Of a stretch of DNA of 64,000 bases, positions 62,161 through 64,000 are shown piece by piece. Source of the DNA: Sitta carolinensis (Eukaryota > Chordata > Aves > Passeriformes > Sittidae). The stretch is taken from contig CM063283.1 in NCBI GenBank assembly GCA_032173965.1, forward strand, positions 87,595,243 through 87,659,242, written 5' to 3'. The notes under the pieces are model-generated. The model did no database searches, was not told the origin of the DNA, and worked only from the letters and a program-made list of their open reading frames with translations. Every line of letters starts with the position of its first letter. Within the stretch, counting starts at the first letter, position 1. Position numbers and translations under genes: made by a program.

Positions 62161-64000
62161 GTAAGTACAGTTGCTCTGTTGGAGAAGTAATTTACCGTAG
62201 AGTTTCAGTTATTGAAAGCACTTTACTTCAGCGTGAGCCCCTCAGCTCTCTGTGAATTTTAATCAAAATGTCAGAATAAGCAAGAATGCTACTATACATT
62301 GTAAACATTGCAACTGTGACTGTGAATAGACATTCTGCTTCTGCTGCCTTGTGGGGTCAGACATCCCAGTATAGAGCTGTATACCATATCTTGTTAAAGC
62401 ACAGTAGGTTCTTTTTAAAAGTGCTAATGGATAATCCCCTTGATCTGAGGTTATAAGAGGCACTGTAAAGCTTTATGTAGCATTTTAAAACATTTACTCA
62501 CAATTTGACCTGCTGTGTATATTTAGGGTTTTCATGTATGTTACAATGGTTGCTGGTAACATGTATTGAGTTTTATAGGACATTTTATAACCAGTGCACT
62601 GGTTTAGCTTAAGGATTTTAATGTAGATGTGAATTTAAGCTCATGTCAGTATCTACAAACGTACTGTTTTATTGTCATTCCATCTCATGACTGGCAGATA
62701 GGGGGCCTCCTCTTTCTCTCTGTCATTTAGGCTTATGTAAAGATAAGCTCCCTTTTACACTTTTGTTGCATGGATTTCCCTTTTTTTTTAATTTATTTTT
62801 TGTATGTCTCACCTGGCCTTCACTTCTGTCATATCTGTCTTTTTTTTATCGTACATTGGAGGTAGGAAGAAGAAATGTCATTTGGTGACATTCCCTCTTA
62901 GGTGAAGCTGCGTGAAAGCTCATGGCTGAAGTTTTCTTTGCACAGCAGCAAAGAAAACGACTACTGCTGTAGCCAAGGCAGCACACTGTGCCAGCAGAGC
63001 CCTTAGGATAGAGGTGTAGTGATATGCTAAGTGCAAAGCCAGAGGTGTCCATGGTTTAGTTTTTTTCAATGTGAGGAGATTTGTTGCCTCTCTCAGAGGC
63101 AAAATTCTGTCTGCATGGCTGTGTCCATTTGAGAGGTCTTGGCAGTCTGCTTATACTAAGAAATAATCTGTAGGTTGTGATACAGGCTCATTTCAAACAT
63201 GTTTGACAGGCTTCAAAACTAAGTTCTAAAAATAGGCAGCAAGGTAAAGCAGTCCACAGTAATGGCCTGTTGAGAAAAAGGCTGAAATAAGACTTGAGTT
63301 TTATCAGGTATCAGAAAACCCATAAAGACAGCTTGAGTTTAGGTCACAAATCCATAATCTAGCTTTGTGAGTACAAAGCTGTGCACTGGTACTGCATCTA
63401 CCTCCATGCAGAGTTGCAGGAATCACTCTGCCCTTCTACGAACAAGTGCCAGTGCAGAGGCCTTGCCAGTTTCAGTGTAAGTGGGGAAGGTCAACAGTAA
63501 AAGCATTCATTGACGTCAGCAGTAATACCAGGCTGTATCTTTACATTGATTATTTTATTTCTCTGCAAACTATAAAATTTCCTTTCCATGTGTTTTTCAG
63601 GTGTTTCTTTTCTTACCTTTAATGATCTTTATTTTTTGAGTTACTTTCTTGTAAACTAAACATGCATTAGTCTGCCACCAGAACACCTCCCATGTTAATA
63701 CAGTACAATGATGATGCTGATAGTTCAGTTTGCCTGAAAGGTTAATGGTAGGAGAATGCATTAATCTGTAGTCTGGCTCCCTTCTTTCCTTCACAGGGTC
63801 TAGGGGGAAGGCTTCTAGAAAGCAAGACTGCAAGAAATGCAAAATATCTGTATCTATGTAGTGGTTTCTTCTTTATAAATCCACAACACTACGATCATTT
63901 GCACAACATTAACTAAGCTCCACCATTAGTAAAAGCAGATTCATTCTGGAAATTAGCTTTTACAAATGCAGTGCAGGTGACAAGTTTGGGACCGTGTTGC
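62161..64000 (+). other. MRPS9: MRPS9 intron 2, 5' part
   Basis: This stretch follows the GTAAGT donor of exon 2 and runs off the window. I translated the acceptor-like places (around 63599 and 63797) and neither continues the MRPS9 protein, so the whole stretch is taken as intron. It contains a T-rich run around 62780-62800 and no recognisable repeat element. Confidence 0.85.

Noticed and set aside
63590..63850. Acceptor-like sites (TTTTTCAG and CCTTCACAG) downstream of MRPS9 exon 2
   Set aside because: Translation after either site does not continue the conserved MRPS9 sequence.

Overview
The window looks like vertebrate nuclear DNA from a bird, most likely a songbird. Four things point that way. 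There are six chicken-repeat-1 (CR1) LINE fragments ending in the avian ATTCTRTG-type tail. There is a tRNA-Ile-headed SINE with a CR1 tail, the architecture described for TguSINE1 of zebra finch. There are several short LTRs of endogenous retrovirus type. The only recognisable gene is an intron-split vertebrate housekeeping gene. The order of the neighbouring genes cannot be seen here; in human, MRPS9 lies next to POU3F3 in a gene-poor interval, so the left 54 kb is probably the POU3F3-MRPS9 intergenic landscape (inference).

Layout. Positions 1-54289 hold no protein gene I can name. This AT-rich intergenic DNA carries three LTRs plus one LTR fragment (4630-4927, 12302-12767, 20425-20520, 47604-47902), CR1 fragments (11604-12165, 33853-33925, 51387-51716), a SINE (8814-8942), simple AT repeats, and several stretches that look like regulatory elements from motif clustering or local CpG retention (6060-6800, 19380-19840, 21060-21260, 22620-22790, 27420-28110, 34620-34790). 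On the minus strand two short exon-like blocks (46937-47013 and 41598-41673) have good splice sites and compatible phase. They could belong to an undescribed spliced transcript running away from the MRPS9 promoter.

Positions 54290-54735 are a CR1 copy abutting a CpG island (about 54890-55420). The island holds the start of MRPS9, the mitochondrial small-subunit ribosomal protein bS/uS9m. Exon 1 (coding 55142-55207) and exon 2 (61981-62160) join in phase 0 and encode the mitochondrial targeting region and the start of the mature protein. Intron 1 (6.8 kb) contains two CR1 fragments placed tail to tail. The rest of MRPS9 lies beyond the right edge.

The six-frame translation gives many open frames of 60-200 codons. 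Apart from the MRPS9 exons, and possibly the minus-strand exon candidates, I regard these as chance or as pieces of repeats.
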